Shown in pieces: positions 51,542 to 60,662 of a stretch of DNA of 64,000 bases. The DNA comes from Fimbriimonadaceae bacterium (GTDB lineage: Bacteria; Armatimonadota; Fimbriimonadia; Fimbriimonadales; Fimbriimonadaceae). The notes beneath the pieces are model-generated. The model saw nothing but the letters and a program-made list of their open reading frames with translations, was not told where the DNA came from and searched no databases. Location: assembly GCA_026129685.1 (NCBI GenBank), contig JAHCHO010000001.1, positions 186,001 through 250,000 on the forward strand, written 5' to 3'. The stretch's first letter is position 1, and the number at the start of each line of letters is the position of its first letter. The position numbers were made by a program, and so were the translations under genes.

Positions 51542-52666
51542 GTGATGAACCACCTCGAGTGCTCCCTCACCGGGGAGCGGTTTCCCGCCGATCGAGCGTG
51601 GAACCTCTCCCCGGCCGGGCGCCCGCTCCTCGCCCGCTACGACCTCCGACCCGACACCATGCCGCGCGTCCGCATCCGCGACCGCGAACCGAACCTGTGG
51701 CGTTACCGCGAGGTCCTTCCCCCGTGCGAGCCGCTCACCTTGGGCGAGGGTCTCACGCCGCTCCATTGGACTCCCCGCCTCGGCCCCCGCTGGTACGTAA
51801 AGGACGAGGGCGTCAACCCCTCCGCCAGCTTCAAGGCTCGCGGGATGGCCGTCGCCGTCGCGGTGGCACGCCACCTCGGACTCCGAAAACTCGCCGCCCC
51901 GAGTGCGGGCAACGCGGCGGGCGCCCTCGCCGCCTACGCCGCAAAGGCCGGGCTCGAAGCGTTCGTCTTTATGCCCGCCGACACTCCCCGCGCGTTCGTC
52001 GTCGAGTGCCGGAACCATGGCGCCCGCGTCGAGTTGGTGGACGGGCTGATCACCGACTGCGGCGCGATCGTCGCCGCCCGCAAGGAAGCGGAGGGTTGGT
52101 TCGACGTCAGCACGCTCAAAGAGCCGTACCGCCTCGAGGGCAAAAAGACGATGGCTTACGAACTCGTCGAGGACCTGGGCCGCGTCCCCGACGCGATCGT
52201 CTATCCGACGGGCGGCGGCACCGGCCTGATCGGCATGTGGAAGGCGTTCGCCGAGATGGAGGCGCTTGGCTGGATCGGTCCCGAACGCCCCAAGATGATC
52301 AGCGTCCAAGCGGAAGGTTGCGCGCCGATGGCCCGCGCCTTCGGCCGGGGCGAGCGTTTCGCCAAGGAATTCCCCAACGCCCGCACCGTCGCCTCGGGAC
52401 TCCGCGTTCCCAAAGCGGTCGGCGACTTCCTCATCCTCGACGCCGTCCGATCCTCGGAGGGCACCGCCCGCACCGTGACGGACGACGCGATGATCGCCGC
52501 CGCCAAGGAAATGTCCCGACTCACCGGAGTCTTTGCCTGCCCCGAGGGTGGAGCCACGCTCGCCTGCGCCCGCGACCTCGCCGAGGAGGGCTTCCTGAAA
52601 CCGGACGACCTGGTCGTTCTGTTCAACACCGGCTCCGGGGTCAAGTACCTCGAGGCGCTCGCCTAA
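51542..52666 (+). CDS. thrC: Threonine synthase
   Basis: 374 residues (GTG 51542, or ATG 51545). PLP-dependent fold II enzyme converting O-phosphohomoserine to threonine. The N-terminal LECSLTGERFPADRAWNL block lacks the CxxC of many zinc-ribbon starts. The PLP lysine lies in VNPSASFKARGMAVAV. SAGNAAGALAAYAAKAG and the phosphate-binding YPTGGGTGLIGMW are typical. Convergent with icd, 4-nt overlap. No hom or thrB nearby. Confidence 0.93.
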   Translation: MMNHLECSLTGERFPADRAWNLSPAGRPLLARYDLRPDTMPRVRIRDREPNLWRYREVLPPCEPLTLGEGLTPLHWTPRLGPRWYVKDEGVNPSASFKARGMAVAVAVARHLGLRKLAAPSAGNAAGALAAYAAKAGLEAFVFMPADTPRAFVVECRNHGARVELVDGLITDCGAIVAARKEAEGWFDVSTLKEPYRLEGKKTMAYELVEDLGRVPDAIVYPTGGGTGLIGMWKAFAEMEALGWIGPERPKMISVQAEGCAPMARAFGRGERFAKEFPNARTVASGLRVPKAVGDFLILDAVRSSEGTARTVTDDAMIAAAKEMSRLTGVFACPEGGATLACARDLAEEGFLKPDDLVVLFNTGSGVKYLEALA

Positions 52667-53673
52667 CCCGCCTGCACGATGATCTCCTCGGTGTACTCCC
52701 TCGTGCCCGCCTTCCCCCCAAGGTCGATCGTCAGGCAGTGGCCGTCCGCGCACACGCGCTGCACACTGTGGGTGATCCGGTCCGCCTGCGCGTTGAACCC
52801 CAGGTGCCGTAACATCATCACCGCGCTCAGGAGGAGCGCCGTCGGATTGGCCACCCCCCTCCCCGCGATGTCCGGCGCCGAGCCATGGACCGCTTCGAAC
52901 ACCGCGCAGTTTTCCCCGATGTTCGCCCCCGGCGCGAGGCCCAGCCCGCCTACCAAACCGGCGCACAGGTCGCTCACGATGTCCCCGTAGAGGTTCTCCG
53001 TCACCAGCACGTCGAACTGCTCGGGACGCGTCACGAGCTGCATGCAGCAGTTGTCCACGATGACGTCGTCCGCCTTGATCTGCGGGTAGTCCTGGGCGAC
53101 CTTGTAGAACTCCTCCAGGAACATCCCATCGGTAAGTTTCATGATGTTCGCCTTGTGAACCGCCGTCACCCGGTGGCGCCCTTGCCGAACCGCCAACTCG
53201 AACGAATACTTCACCAGTCGTCGGCAACCGGGGCGCGTGATGACCTTGATCGCCTGCGCCACGTCCGGATGAGCTTGGTACTCAATTCCCGCGTACAGGT
53301 CTTCCGTGTTCTCCCGCACGATGATCAGGTCGATGTCCTTGTCCGCGAACGGACCCTTCACCCCCGGCAGGGTCTGGGCGGGACGCACGTTCGCGAACAG
53401 GTCGAGCCGTCGACGCAGCGTCACGTTCGCGCTCGAGTGCCCCCCGCCGCTCGGCGTCGTCGTCGGTCCTTTCAGGGCCACCCCGATCTCCCGGACCGCG
53501 TCGATCGTCGTCTCCGGCATCGCCTCCAGGCCCTTCTCGATCGCCCCGAGCCCGGCATCTAGGTACGTCCACTCCGCCTCGAAGCCCGTCGCCTCCAAAA
53601 TGGCGATCGTCGCCTTCGTGATTTCCGGTCCGATCCCGTCGCCCGGGATGACCGCGATCCGTCGCTTGCTCAT
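52663..53673 (-). CDS. NAD-dependent isocitrate (or isopropylmalate-type) dehydrogenase
   Basis: 336 residues of the beta-decarboxylating dehydrogenase family. IAVIPGDGIGPEITKATIAIL, the substrate loop SANVTLRRRLDLFANVRPAQTLPGV, VRENTEDLYAGIEYQ, HKANIMKLTDGMFLEEFY and DNCCMQLVTRPEQFDVLVTENLYGDIVSDLCAGLVGG. The loop SANVTLRRRLDLFANVRP, with the VRENTEDLYAGIEYQ segment, favours isocitrate over isopropylmalate. The enzyme would supply 2-oxoglutarate in the TCA cycle. CATCAT on the minus strand ends 8 nt before ATG 53673. Confidence 0.88.
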   Translation of the reverse strand: MSKRRIAVIPGDGIGPEITKATIAILEATGFEAEWTYLDAGLGAIEKGLEAMPETTIDAVREIGVALKGPTTTPSGGGHSSANVTLRRRLDLFANVRPAQTLPGVKGPFADKDIDLIIVRENTEDLYAGIEYQAHPDVAQAIKVITRPGCRRLVKYSFELAVRQGRHRVTAVHKANIMKLTDGMFLEEFYKVAQDYPQIKADDVIVDNCCMQLVTRPEQFDVLVTENLYGDIVSDLCAGLVGGLGLAPGANIGENCAVFEAVHGSAPDIAGRGVANPTALLLSAVMMLRHLGFNAQADRITHSVQRVCADGHCLTIDLGGKAGTREYTEEIIVQAG

Positions 53674-53739
53674 AGGGCACGATGATGACAGGCCACGCCC
53701 CTCGCGAACCAACCCCGCCTAACCGTCGTTCTGACCTGT

Positions 53740-54528
53740 GTGATCGCCGCGATCGGCGTGATGTGCACAATGGCTCTCGGTGCGGACGAAGCCACGACCG
53801 CCCGCCTCCTAACGGCGGGACCCACTCTCGCGCCCGGCACCCCTCTCGCCGTGGGCGTCGAGATCGCGCCCCCGAACGGTTGGCACACCTACTGGAAGAA
53901 CCCCGGCGACAGCGGCTTGCCCACGACCGTCGAGTGGGTCCTCCCCAAAGGCTGGAAGGCCACGGCCCTCGAATGGCCCACCCCCATCGCCTTTGAGGCC
54001 GACGGCATCGTAGGATTTGGCTACGAGGGCAAGGTCGTCCTCCTCGCCTCCGTCGTCCCCCCGCCGAACGCCAAGCCCGGCGAGTACCCCCTGCGCGCCG
54101 AGGTGACCTGGCTCGCCTGCAAGGACGGCTGTTACCCTGGCAAGGCCACCCTCACCGCGAAAGCGTCCATCGGCGGTGCGAACCTCCAGAGTCCCGATGC
54201 CAAGATCCTCCAAACCTGGCGAACCAGGGTTCCCGCCACCCCCCTGCCCGGCGCCCGTGCCCGGGCCAACGCCGAAGGCTGGAGCCTGAGTTGGACCGGC
54301 CCCGCCAAGGACGGTCCCCCGCGCTTCTTCCCCGACCAACCCGCCACCGTGGACCACGCCGCCCTCGTCGGAACTTCGTCCGGCGGTCAAACAACGATTT
54401 TCCTCAAGCGATCCGACTACCTGCAGGGGTCCCCAAAGCGTCTTCGCGGGGTCCTTGCCTTCCGAGATCGCGCCTTTCTCGTCGACGTCCCCATCGAACA
54501 AGCCACGAAGCAAGAGGTGAACCCATGA
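53740..54528 (+). CDS. Periplasmic DsbD alpha-domain-like protein
   Basis: 262 residues from GTG 53740 with a short hydrophobic lead (MIAAIGVMCTMALGA); the true start may be slightly upstream at a CTG. DsbD N-terminal domain features: GWHTYWKNPGDSGLPTTVEW, GYEGKVVLLASVVPP and the cysteine motif TWLACKDGCYPGKATLTA. The membrane and C-terminal thioredoxin parts of DsbD are absent. It is coupled (ATGA) to a thioredoxin-like protein, so the two may form an extracytoplasmic reductant relay. The electron source is not seen. Confidence 0.8.
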   Translation: MIAAIGVMCTMALGADEATTARLLTAGPTLAPGTPLAVGVEIAPPNGWHTYWKNPGDSGLPTTVEWVLPKGWKATALEWPTPIAFEADGIVGFGYEGKVVLLASVVPPPNAKPGEYPLRAEVTWLACKDGCYPGKATLTAKASIGGANLQSPDAKILQTWRTRVPATPLPGARARANAEGWSLSWTGPAKDGPPRFFPDQPATVDHAALVGTSSGGQTTIFLKRSDYLQGSPKRLRGVLAFRDRAFLVDVPIEQATKQEVNP

Positions 54529-55100
54529 ACGCAATCATCGCGGCGCTCGCCGTCTCCCTGTCGAACTCGCCCGCTCCCGAGGCGGCCCCGACCTTCTCGC
54601 TCAAAGGCGCCGATGGCAAGGAATACCGGCTCGAGGACTATCGCGGCAAATACGTCGTCCTCGAGTGGTGGAACCACCTGTGCCCCATCGTCGCCCGCCA
54701 CTACGCCGCCGGCAACATCCAACGTCAGCAGAAGGACCTCACCGGCAAGGGCGTGATCTGGCTCACCATCGCCGGGTCGGCCGAAGGAAAGCAGGGCTTC
54801 GTCACCGCCGACGAGGCCAAGAAGATCATGGCGGAGAAGGGAGGCGCCCCCACCGCCATCCTGCTCAACCCCGCCGGCGACGTCGGCATGAAGTACAAGG
54901 CCAAGACCACCCCCCACATGTTCCTCATCTCGCCCAAGGGCGAACTGCTCTACGACGGAGCGATCGACGACAACCCATCCGGTCGCAACAAGGAGGTCAC
55001 CGACCTTCTCATGAAGGCCTACGCCGAGGCGTCTTCGGGCCAGCCCGTCTCGACCCCCAAGTCCCAACCCTATGGTTGCGGCATCAAATACCCGAGCTAG
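54525..55100 (+). CDS. Exported thioredoxin-fold redoxin (AhpC/TSA-like)
   Basis: 191 residues from ATG 54525. Short signal-like lead MNAIIAALAVSLSNSPAPEA, then APTFSLKGADGKEYRLEDYRGKYVVLEWWNHLCPIVARHY, the redoxin start with a single active-region Cys in HLCP rather than CxxC. TTPHMFLISPKGELLYDGAIDD is the cis-Pro region. A second Cys near the end (QPYGCGIKYPS) could resolve. Similar proteins are annotated as thioredoxin family or peroxiredoxin-like. Follows the DsbD-alpha gene in one operon. Confidence 0.82.
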   Translation: MNAIIAALAVSLSNSPAPEAAPTFSLKGADGKEYRLEDYRGKYVVLEWWNHLCPIVARHYAAGNIQRQQKDLTGKGVIWLTIAGSAEGKQGFVTADEAKKIMAEKGGAPTAILLNPAGDVGMKYKAKTTPHMFLISPKGELLYDGAIDDNPSGRNKEVTDLLMKAYAEASSGQPVSTPKSQPYGCGIKYPS

Positions 55101-55125
55101 GAACGGATCGTCACGCCGACGACCC

Positions 55126-55183
55126 TGTCATTCTGAGCGCATCGAAGAATCCCGGTATGGCGGCCCGATACCGGGATTCTTCG
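55126..55183. repeat. Interspersed palindromic repeat, possible terminator
   Basis: TGTCATTCTGAGCGCATCGAAGAATCCC is a diverged relative of the repeats near 39.2 kb. Here it continues into a 16-bp perfect hairpin (55143-55158 with 55168-55183). It lies after the redoxin gene and could terminate transcription, although no T-run follows. Confidence 0.7.
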
Positions 55184-55276
55184 CACGTCCGGTGGGCGAA
55201 CCCCTTGCCCCGAGGAACCGAAGGCCCAACCCCGCCAGACGACCGAGGAAGCCCCGATAGGTAGACTTGCCTCTCG

Positions 55277-55990
<714 letters not shown>

Positions 55991-55998
55991 CGCAAAGA

Positions 55999-56030
55999 GG
56001 GCGCGACCGGCGAACCGGCCACGCCCATCT
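55999..56030. terminator. Weak hairpin between rph and the collagen-like gene
   Basis: An imperfect palindrome (GGGCG...CCGG cgaa CCGG...CGCCC). On the minus strand it is followed by a CTCTTT stretch, so it may end the collagen-like gene. Confidence 0.35.
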
Positions 56031-56055
56031 CGTGTCGGAGGCAAGCGAAAGACGT

Positions 56056-56394
56056 CTAGCCGCCGGCGGTCGGCGGATCGGTCGGAGGCGGGTCGGTCGT
56101 TCCCGTTTGACCCGTTTGCCCGGTCTGACCGGTTTGGCCCTGGGCGCCCGCCGCTCCGGCGGCTCCTTGAGCTCCCGTCGCCCCTGCCGGGGCGGCCGCT
56201 CCCGCCGCTCCCGCCGCACCGGCGGGGCCGGCGGGGCCGCTTACGGGCACGATCACTTGCGGATTCTGAGCCGGTCGGATGAACGCGAAATAGGCGACCG
56301 CGAACACCACCATGATCGTGATGAAAATCATCATGATCGCGATCAGCGAGATGCCCGTCCTCTCCTCCGAGTCGGAAACGTAGCGTGTACCCAT
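56056..56394 (-). CDS. Membrane-anchored collagen-like protein
   Basis: 112 residues from ATG 56394. A short cytoplasmic lead (MGTRYVSDSEERTG) and one transmembrane segment (SLIAIMMIFITIMVVFAVAYFAFI) precede an extracellular tail with about 14 Gly-X-Y triplets (GPAGPAGAAGAAG, then GAQGQTGQTGQTGQTG) ending PPPTDPPTAGG. Bacterial collagen-like repeats form triple helices used in surface fibres. This one is short, and trimerisation is inference. The triplets are encoded by GC-rich near-repeats that could vary in copy number. Confidence 0.75.
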   Translation of the reverse strand: MGTRYVSDSEERTGISLIAIMMIFITIMVVFAVAYFAFIRPAQNPQVIVPVSGPAGPAGAAGAAGAAAPAGATGAQGAAGAAGAQGQTGQTGQTGQTGTTDPPPTDPPTAGG

Positions 56395-56500
56395 GCCGAC
56401 AGCTTGCACTCACCGGATGGTCAGCGCCAAGTCGCCTCTTTCGTGTCTGTAAGTCTGTGGACGCGCGGATTCAGACTTGCTCCGTGCCCTCCGCTCGCGC

Positions 56501-57181
56501 ATGATGGACAGCAACCGACACATGATGACACCCTCCAATCGACTCGCCAAGACGTTGCTCGCGAGCCTCGTCGTCCTTGCGATGTCCGTTCCGTCGCTGG
56601 CCACCCCGTCGGCGCCGCACGGCCAAGAAGGCGGCCACGGAGTGGCCGTCTCCTTTCCGTGGGTCTTCCAGAAAGGAACCCCGACTGCCCGTCAGACCGC
56701 CCAAAGCACCGCCGAGGAGATCGCGCGGAAAGCCGACTACGCGTCGGTTCCCGCCGACGTGGCCGCCGCCGCGTGGACCAAGAACAGGCTCCCGACGCCC
56801 AGATATGGGAGCATGCCCTCCCGGGCGTCGCTCGTCAAGCTCGGCAAATACCTCAAAGCGAACACCGTTACCTACGGTTCGGTCGCCTGGCACACCCGGA
56901 GCATCTGGGTCAACGCCGGTCCCAAGACGATCTCGACCGCGACCGTCAGCGTGTACGTGCTGGACGTAGCCTCGGGCAAGGTGGTTTACAGCAAGAGAGG
57001 CGTCAAGGGCCGTAGCGACGAGAAGTCGAACGGCTACAAGATCGCGGCCGCCATCCTCTTCACGCCCTTGGTCACCGCCGTCAGCGGCGGGCCGGCCACC
57101 CCGCGCGAACAGCGTGCCTCCCAGATCGCCCTCGGCCTCGCCTTCGCTCCCTGGGTCAAAGCGGTTTCAGCCGCCAGGTAG
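56501..57181 (+). CDS. Exported protein of unknown function
   Basis: 226 residues from ATG 56501; ATG 56522 also fits and gives a better signal peptide (MMTPSNRLAKTLLASLVVLAMSVPSLA). The mature part reads TAEEIARKADYASVPADVAAAAW, YLKANTVTYGSVAWHTRSIWV and STATVSVYVLDVASGKVVYSKRGVKG. It resembles the DUF799/CsgG-like nucleotide-binding-fold lipoproteins that sense or assemble envelope parts, but there is no lipobox. Assignment open. Confidence 0.6.
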   Translation: MMDSNRHMMTPSNRLAKTLLASLVVLAMSVPSLATPSAPHGQEGGHGVAVSFPWVFQKGTPTARQTAQSTAEEIARKADYASVPADVAAAAWTKNRLPTPRYGSMPSRASLVKLGKYLKANTVTYGSVAWHTRSIWVNAGPKTISTATVSVYVLDVASGKVVYSKRGVKGRSDEKSNGYKIAAAILFTPLVTAVSGGPATPREQRASQIALGLAFAPWVKAVSAAR

Positions 57182-57256
57182 TCTGCGACAACCCGTGGGT
57201 CCGGCGCTGGCTTCGCTCTCCGAGAGAAACCAGAGTCGGCCCCCAGGGCGGACCGC

Positions 57257-57523
57257 TCACCGTCGCCCTTGCTCGAGTTGCTCCGCGATCCGGTCCAGCG
57301 TCGGCTTGAGCATCTCAAGCCGCTTCAGCGGTTGCACCATCCAGAGCAGCAGCGACACGAGCAGCGTCGCCCCGATCACCCCGCCCAGCCCCGCGAGCAG
57401 ACCGTTCCTAAGGGCGAAGCGCCAATCCTTGTGGAAACGGATCAGTTCGGCGGTGAGGTCGTTCCCCCGCTTCATCTCGGCCAGCCAATCGGGCGGGAAT
57501 CCCTCGGCGTTCTTGACGTCCAT
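57257..57523 (-). CDS. Small single-span membrane protein (DUF5665-like)
   Basis: 88 residues from ATG 57523. A soluble lead (PPDWLAEMKRGNDLTAELIRFHKDWRF) precedes one transmembrane segment with the glycine pattern NGLLAGLGGVIGATLLVSLLLWM and a C-terminal helix. It resembles DUF5665 proteins, function unknown. The frame is open upstream but without sense. Confidence 0.6.
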   Translation of the reverse strand: MDVKNAEGFPPDWLAEMKRGNDLTAELIRFHKDWRFALRNGLLAGLGGVIGATLLVSLLLWMVQPLKRLEMLKPTLDRIAEQLEQGRR

Positions 57524-57621
57524 GCTTGATACGACGTAACGGATGGCGATCCGTCGCGAGAATCGGCCTCTGCAACGGACGCGATTCTCGAGGTCCGTTC
57601 CCATGGGATGATTGGCAGCGG

Positions 57622-57627
57622 TAATGT
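57622..57627 (+). promoter_or_regulatory. -10 element of the DUF1003 gene (leaderless type)
   Basis: TAATGT ends exactly six nucleotides before ATG 57634. Confidence 0.45.
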
Positions 57628-57633
57628 CGCCCC

Positions 57634-58215
57634 ATGTCCCGCCGCAAGAGACTGACCGCCCAGCGCGCCCAGAAGCTGCACGAGGAGTTGCTCCGGCAGA
57701 GCAACGCGGAACTCGCCGGCGTTATCGAGCGCAACATTGACATCATCGAGTTGCTGCGGCGCCACGGTGCCGCCGCCCGTTCGCGTCAGGAGAGGTTCGC
57801 CGACACGATGACCGCCTGGTCGGGAAGCATGGCGTTCCTGTACGCTCATGCCCTCTGGTTCGGCCTTTGGGTGGTGACGAACCTGGGTTGGGTCCCCGGC
57901 CTCGCGCCCTTCGACCCCTTTCCGTTCGGGCTCCTCACGATGATCGTGTCTCTGGAGGCGATCTTCCTCTCGACCATCGTCCTCGTGTCCCAGAACCGCC
58001 AGGCCATCCTGAACGAGCGCCAAGCCGACCTCGATCTCCAGATTGATCTCCTCGCCGAGTACGAGGTCACCCGAATGCTCCGACTCGTGGACAAGATGGC
58101 CGAGAAGATGGGCATCGAGGACGCCTACGACGCCGAGATTGACCAACTCTGCCTCCCCGTCGCCCCCGACGTCGTTCTCAGAGAGATCGAACTCCGCCAG
58201 CACACCGCCGGGTAG
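57634..58215 (+). CDS. DUF1003 membrane protein
   Basis: 193 residues. A soluble N-terminal helix region (~60 residues) precedes two transmembrane segments. The DUF1003 signatures are FADTMTAWSGSMAFLYAHALWFGLWVVTNL, FDPFPFGLLTMIVSLEAIFLSTIVLVSQNRQA and a C-terminal coiled helix (DLDLQIDLLAEYEVTRML). Function unknown. Start set by the -10 position and homology. Confidence 0.93.
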   Translation: MSRRKRLTAQRAQKLHEELLRQSNAELAGVIERNIDIIELLRRHGAAARSRQERFADTMTAWSGSMAFLYAHALWFGLWVVTNLGWVPGLAPFDPFPFGLLTMIVSLEAIFLSTIVLVSQNRQAILNERQADLDLQIDLLAEYEVTRMLRLVDKMAEKMGIEDAYDAEIDQLCLPVAPDVVLREIELRQHTAG

Positions 58216-58236
58216 CACCGCCCAGGTGAGGCAACC

Positions 58237-58590
58237 CTACCGCATGACAGTGCGCTCTTCGGCAGCATTGGTCGAATTGGCATCGTAAGTCCGCTCCGGG
58301 AACTCCTCGAATGTCGTCCCGTCGAGCAGGCGTCCTGTGGAGTAACTATCGAGTCCCCACATTGTTCGAAGAAGAAAGCGACCCGTGCTCCCGCCCCTGG
58401 GTCTTGCCAGTACGCTGCCATCCTCGTATCTACCGTTGCTTCTCCCGAGCCAGATCACCTTCCCCGATAGAAACATTCGAACTCAGTTGACGTCCGTCTT
58501 CGCGCCAGCGAAAGCAGCGTCGCTTTCAACCGACAAACCTATGCGATCGACCCGGACTTCCGTCACGACCGAGGACCATCGCCTTGCCAC
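58237..58590 (-). pseudogene. Gene remnant with an in-frame TGA
   Basis: Reading the minus strand from about 58590, the frame gives EVRVDRIGLSVESDAAFAGAKTDVN, a TGA at 58485-58483, then VRMFLSGKVIWLGRSNGRYE and on to a stop at 58237. Both sides read like one protein, and base composition is visibly less GC-rich than the neighbours. This fits an acquired gene that lost its 5' end to the DUF302 gene and gained one nonsense codon (for example TGG to TGA). No cysteine partner or SECIS-like hairpin supports selenocysteine. Nothing else is seen in 58216-58602. Confidence 0.4.
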
Positions 58591-58602
58591 AACGCGTCGG
58601 AC

Positions 58603-59145
58603 CTAACCTTCCGTCGCCGCCCGGACGAAAGCGCGCATCGCCGCGTCCACCTCCGCCGCCGTCGCCGCCATGCTCGGCCCGTCGTACATCGTGCCCAGCA
58701 ACCGCGCGTCGAGCGTCGTCACGAACGTCTTCCCCGCCTTCTCGTACACCGCGATCCGGCACGGGAGCATCGCCGCGATCCGCGGATCTTCCCGCAATGC
58801 CGTCGAGGCGTGCCTCGCGTGGCACACCCCCACGATGAACGTCGGCTCGGCCGAGAACCCTTTGCCCTCGACCGTCTTCTTCACGTCCATCTCGAACGGC
58901 ATGCTCCACTTCGCCGCCTCGATCGCCGCCTTCAGGCGCTCCACCGTCTCCGCGAAGCCGAACCGCGATGCCGCCACGATTTCCATCCGATCCATCTTCT
59001 GTTCCTCCGATGACGCCATCCTCGGCAACGGGGGACAAGGGCCGGCGCAGACCTTCGACGAGCGTTCGCTTCCGCCAAACGCCGCTGCCAAGAGAAAGAC
59101 CGCCGAAACCACCCAGCCCAGCCGACCGACCGTGAACGTCGCCAT
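58603..59145 (-). CDS. DUF302-domain exported protein
   Basis: 180 residues from ATG 59145. N-terminal hydrophobic signal or anchor (LGWVVSAVFLLAAAFGG), then the DUF302 fold: FGFAETVERLKAAIEAAKWSMPFEMDVKKTVEGKGF, FIVGVCHARHASTALREDPRIAAMLPCRIAVYEKAGKTFVTTLD and a final helix (AEVDAAMRAFVRAA). DUF302 proteins often accompany redox or sulfur metabolism; here there is no such neighbour. One cysteine pair (CHARHA, LPCR) is notable. Confidence 0.88.
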   Translation of the reverse strand: MATFTVGRLGWVVSAVFLLAAAFGGSERSSKVCAGPCPPLPRMASSEEQKMDRMEIVAASRFGFAETVERLKAAIEAAKWSMPFEMDVKKTVEGKGFSAEPTFIVGVCHARHASTALREDPRIAAMLPCRIAVYEKAGKTFVTTLDARLLGTMYDGPSMAATAAEVDAAMRAFVRAATEG

Positions 59146-59261
59146 CCCTACAAGGGTGGCACCAAACCCGGTCGAAGATTCGGACCGGCCTTTCCCGTGC
59201 AAAGGGGAAAACCCGGAAGAACCGGGGAGGCGCCGCGAACGCCATACTGAATCCCCGATCC

Positions 59262-60662
59262 ATGCGCAACCCCGAAGCCGGCGTCCCGCTCCACGATCTC
59301 GAGGCCGAAATGTCCGTCCTCGGCTCGATGCTGCTCTCCGAACGAGCGACCGAGGAGATCGTGACGATGCTCAAGGACGAGCATTTCTACCGGCCCGCCC
59401 ATCGCGAGATATTCCGGGCGATGCGCCAGTTGGTCCAGGACTCCAAAGCGATCGACCTCCTCACCCTCCGCAACGAGCTTCAGCAACGACAGAAGCTGAG
59501 CGAGGTCGGTGGGGTGGATTACCTCTACCAGATCGCCGAAATGGTCCCGAGCGCCGCCAACGCGATCCACTACGCGAACATCGTCCTCGATATGGCCACC
59601 CTCCGCGCCCTCGAGGACGCCGGCCGGGACATCGTCGGCCTGGCCCGGGGCGACGAAGGATCCGTCAAGGAAAAGGTGGACCGCGCCGAGCAGCAGGTGT
59701 TCCTCGTCAGCTCGGATCGCCTCGGAAAGTACTTCGAGTCCGTGCGCGACCTCGCCAAGGACTACTTCGTCGATATTGACCGCCTCTACGAAACGGGCGT
59801 TCCCCAACTCGGGACCCAGACCGACTTCCCCGACTTGGACCGGGTCACCACCGGGCTGTACCCCGGAAACCTGATCATCATCGCCGCCCGCCCTGCAATG
59901 GGCAAAACCTCGTTCGTTCTCAGCTTGGCCGTGAACATCGCGAAGCTCAAGCAGGGCAACGTCGCCTTCTTCTCGCTCGAAATGAGCGACAAGGAACTGG
60001 TGCGTCGCATGATCGCAATGGAAAGCGGCATCCCCGCCCAGGCCCTCAAGCGCCCCGAGCTGTCGCACCGGGACTACGAGAAGCTCGTGGACGGCGCCGA
60101 AAGACTCTACGATCTCCCGATCTACATCGACGACTCGTCCGACGTGAAGCCCCTCGAACTCAAGGCGAAGTGCCGACGACTCAAGGCGAACGGCGGCCTG
60201 GCCCTTGTCGTCGTCGACTACCTCCAGCTGATGAAGACGGATCGGCGCAACGACAACCGTGTCCAGGAGATCAGCGAAATCGCGCGCATGCTCAAGGCGA
60301 CCTCGAAGGACCTTGAGGTGCCCGTCATCGCCCTGAGCCAACTCAACCGAGGGGTCGAGTCCCGCGAAAACAAGCGCCCGCTCCTCAGCGACATCCGGGA
60401 GTCCGGCTCGATCGAGGCCGAGGCTGACATCGTGATGATGCTCTACCGCGACTCCTACTACGCCAACAAGGATCGCGACTTTCACGACGACCTCGACCCC
60501 CTGACCGCCGAGGCCGCCGAGGTGATCATCGCAAAACACCGCAACGGCCCCGTCGGCACCGTCGTCCTCGGCTTCCGGCCCGGTGTCGCGCAGTGGGTGT
60601 CGTTGCGCCGTGAGGACGTGGACGCCTACTGGAAGAGCATCCGCAACCGAGATTCCGACTAA
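59262..60662 (+). CDS. dnaB: Replicative DNA helicase
   Basis: 466 residues; hexameric helicase that unwinds DNA ahead of the replisome. N-terminal domain PLHDLEAEMSVLGSMLLSERATEEIVTMLKDEHFYRPAHREIF. RecA-like domain with Walker A ARPAMGKTSFVLSLA, VAFFSLEMSDKELVRRMIA, Walker B LVVVDYLQLM and SQLNRGVESRENKRPLLSDIRESGSIEAEADIV. No intein. Convergent with the acetyltransferase gene, 4-nt overlap. Confidence 0.97.
   Translation: MRNPEAGVPLHDLEAEMSVLGSMLLSERATEEIVTMLKDEHFYRPAHREIFRAMRQLVQDSKAIDLLTLRNELQQRQKLSEVGGVDYLYQIAEMVPSAANAIHYANIVLDMATLRALEDAGRDIVGLARGDEGSVKEKVDRAEQQVFLVSSDRLGKYFESVRDLAKDYFVDIDRLYETGVPQLGTQTDFPDLDRVTTGLYPGNLIIIAARPAMGKTSFVLSLAVNIAKLKQGNVAFFSLEMSDKELVRRMIAMESGIPAQALKRPELSHRDYEKLVDGAERLYDLPIYIDDSSDVKPLELKAKCRRLKANGGLALVVVDYLQLMKTDRRNDNRVQEISEIARMLKATSKDLEVPVIALSQLNRGVESRENKRPLLSDIRESGSIEAEADIVMMLYRDSYYANKDRDFHDDLDPLTAEAAEVIIAKHRNGPVGTVVLGFRPGVAQWVSLRREDVDAYWKSIRNRDSD

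Noticed and set aside
58483-58485. Second selenocysteine codon
   Set aside because: No redox motif around the TGA and no SECIS-like GGUC-loop hairpin just downstream; decay is simpler.
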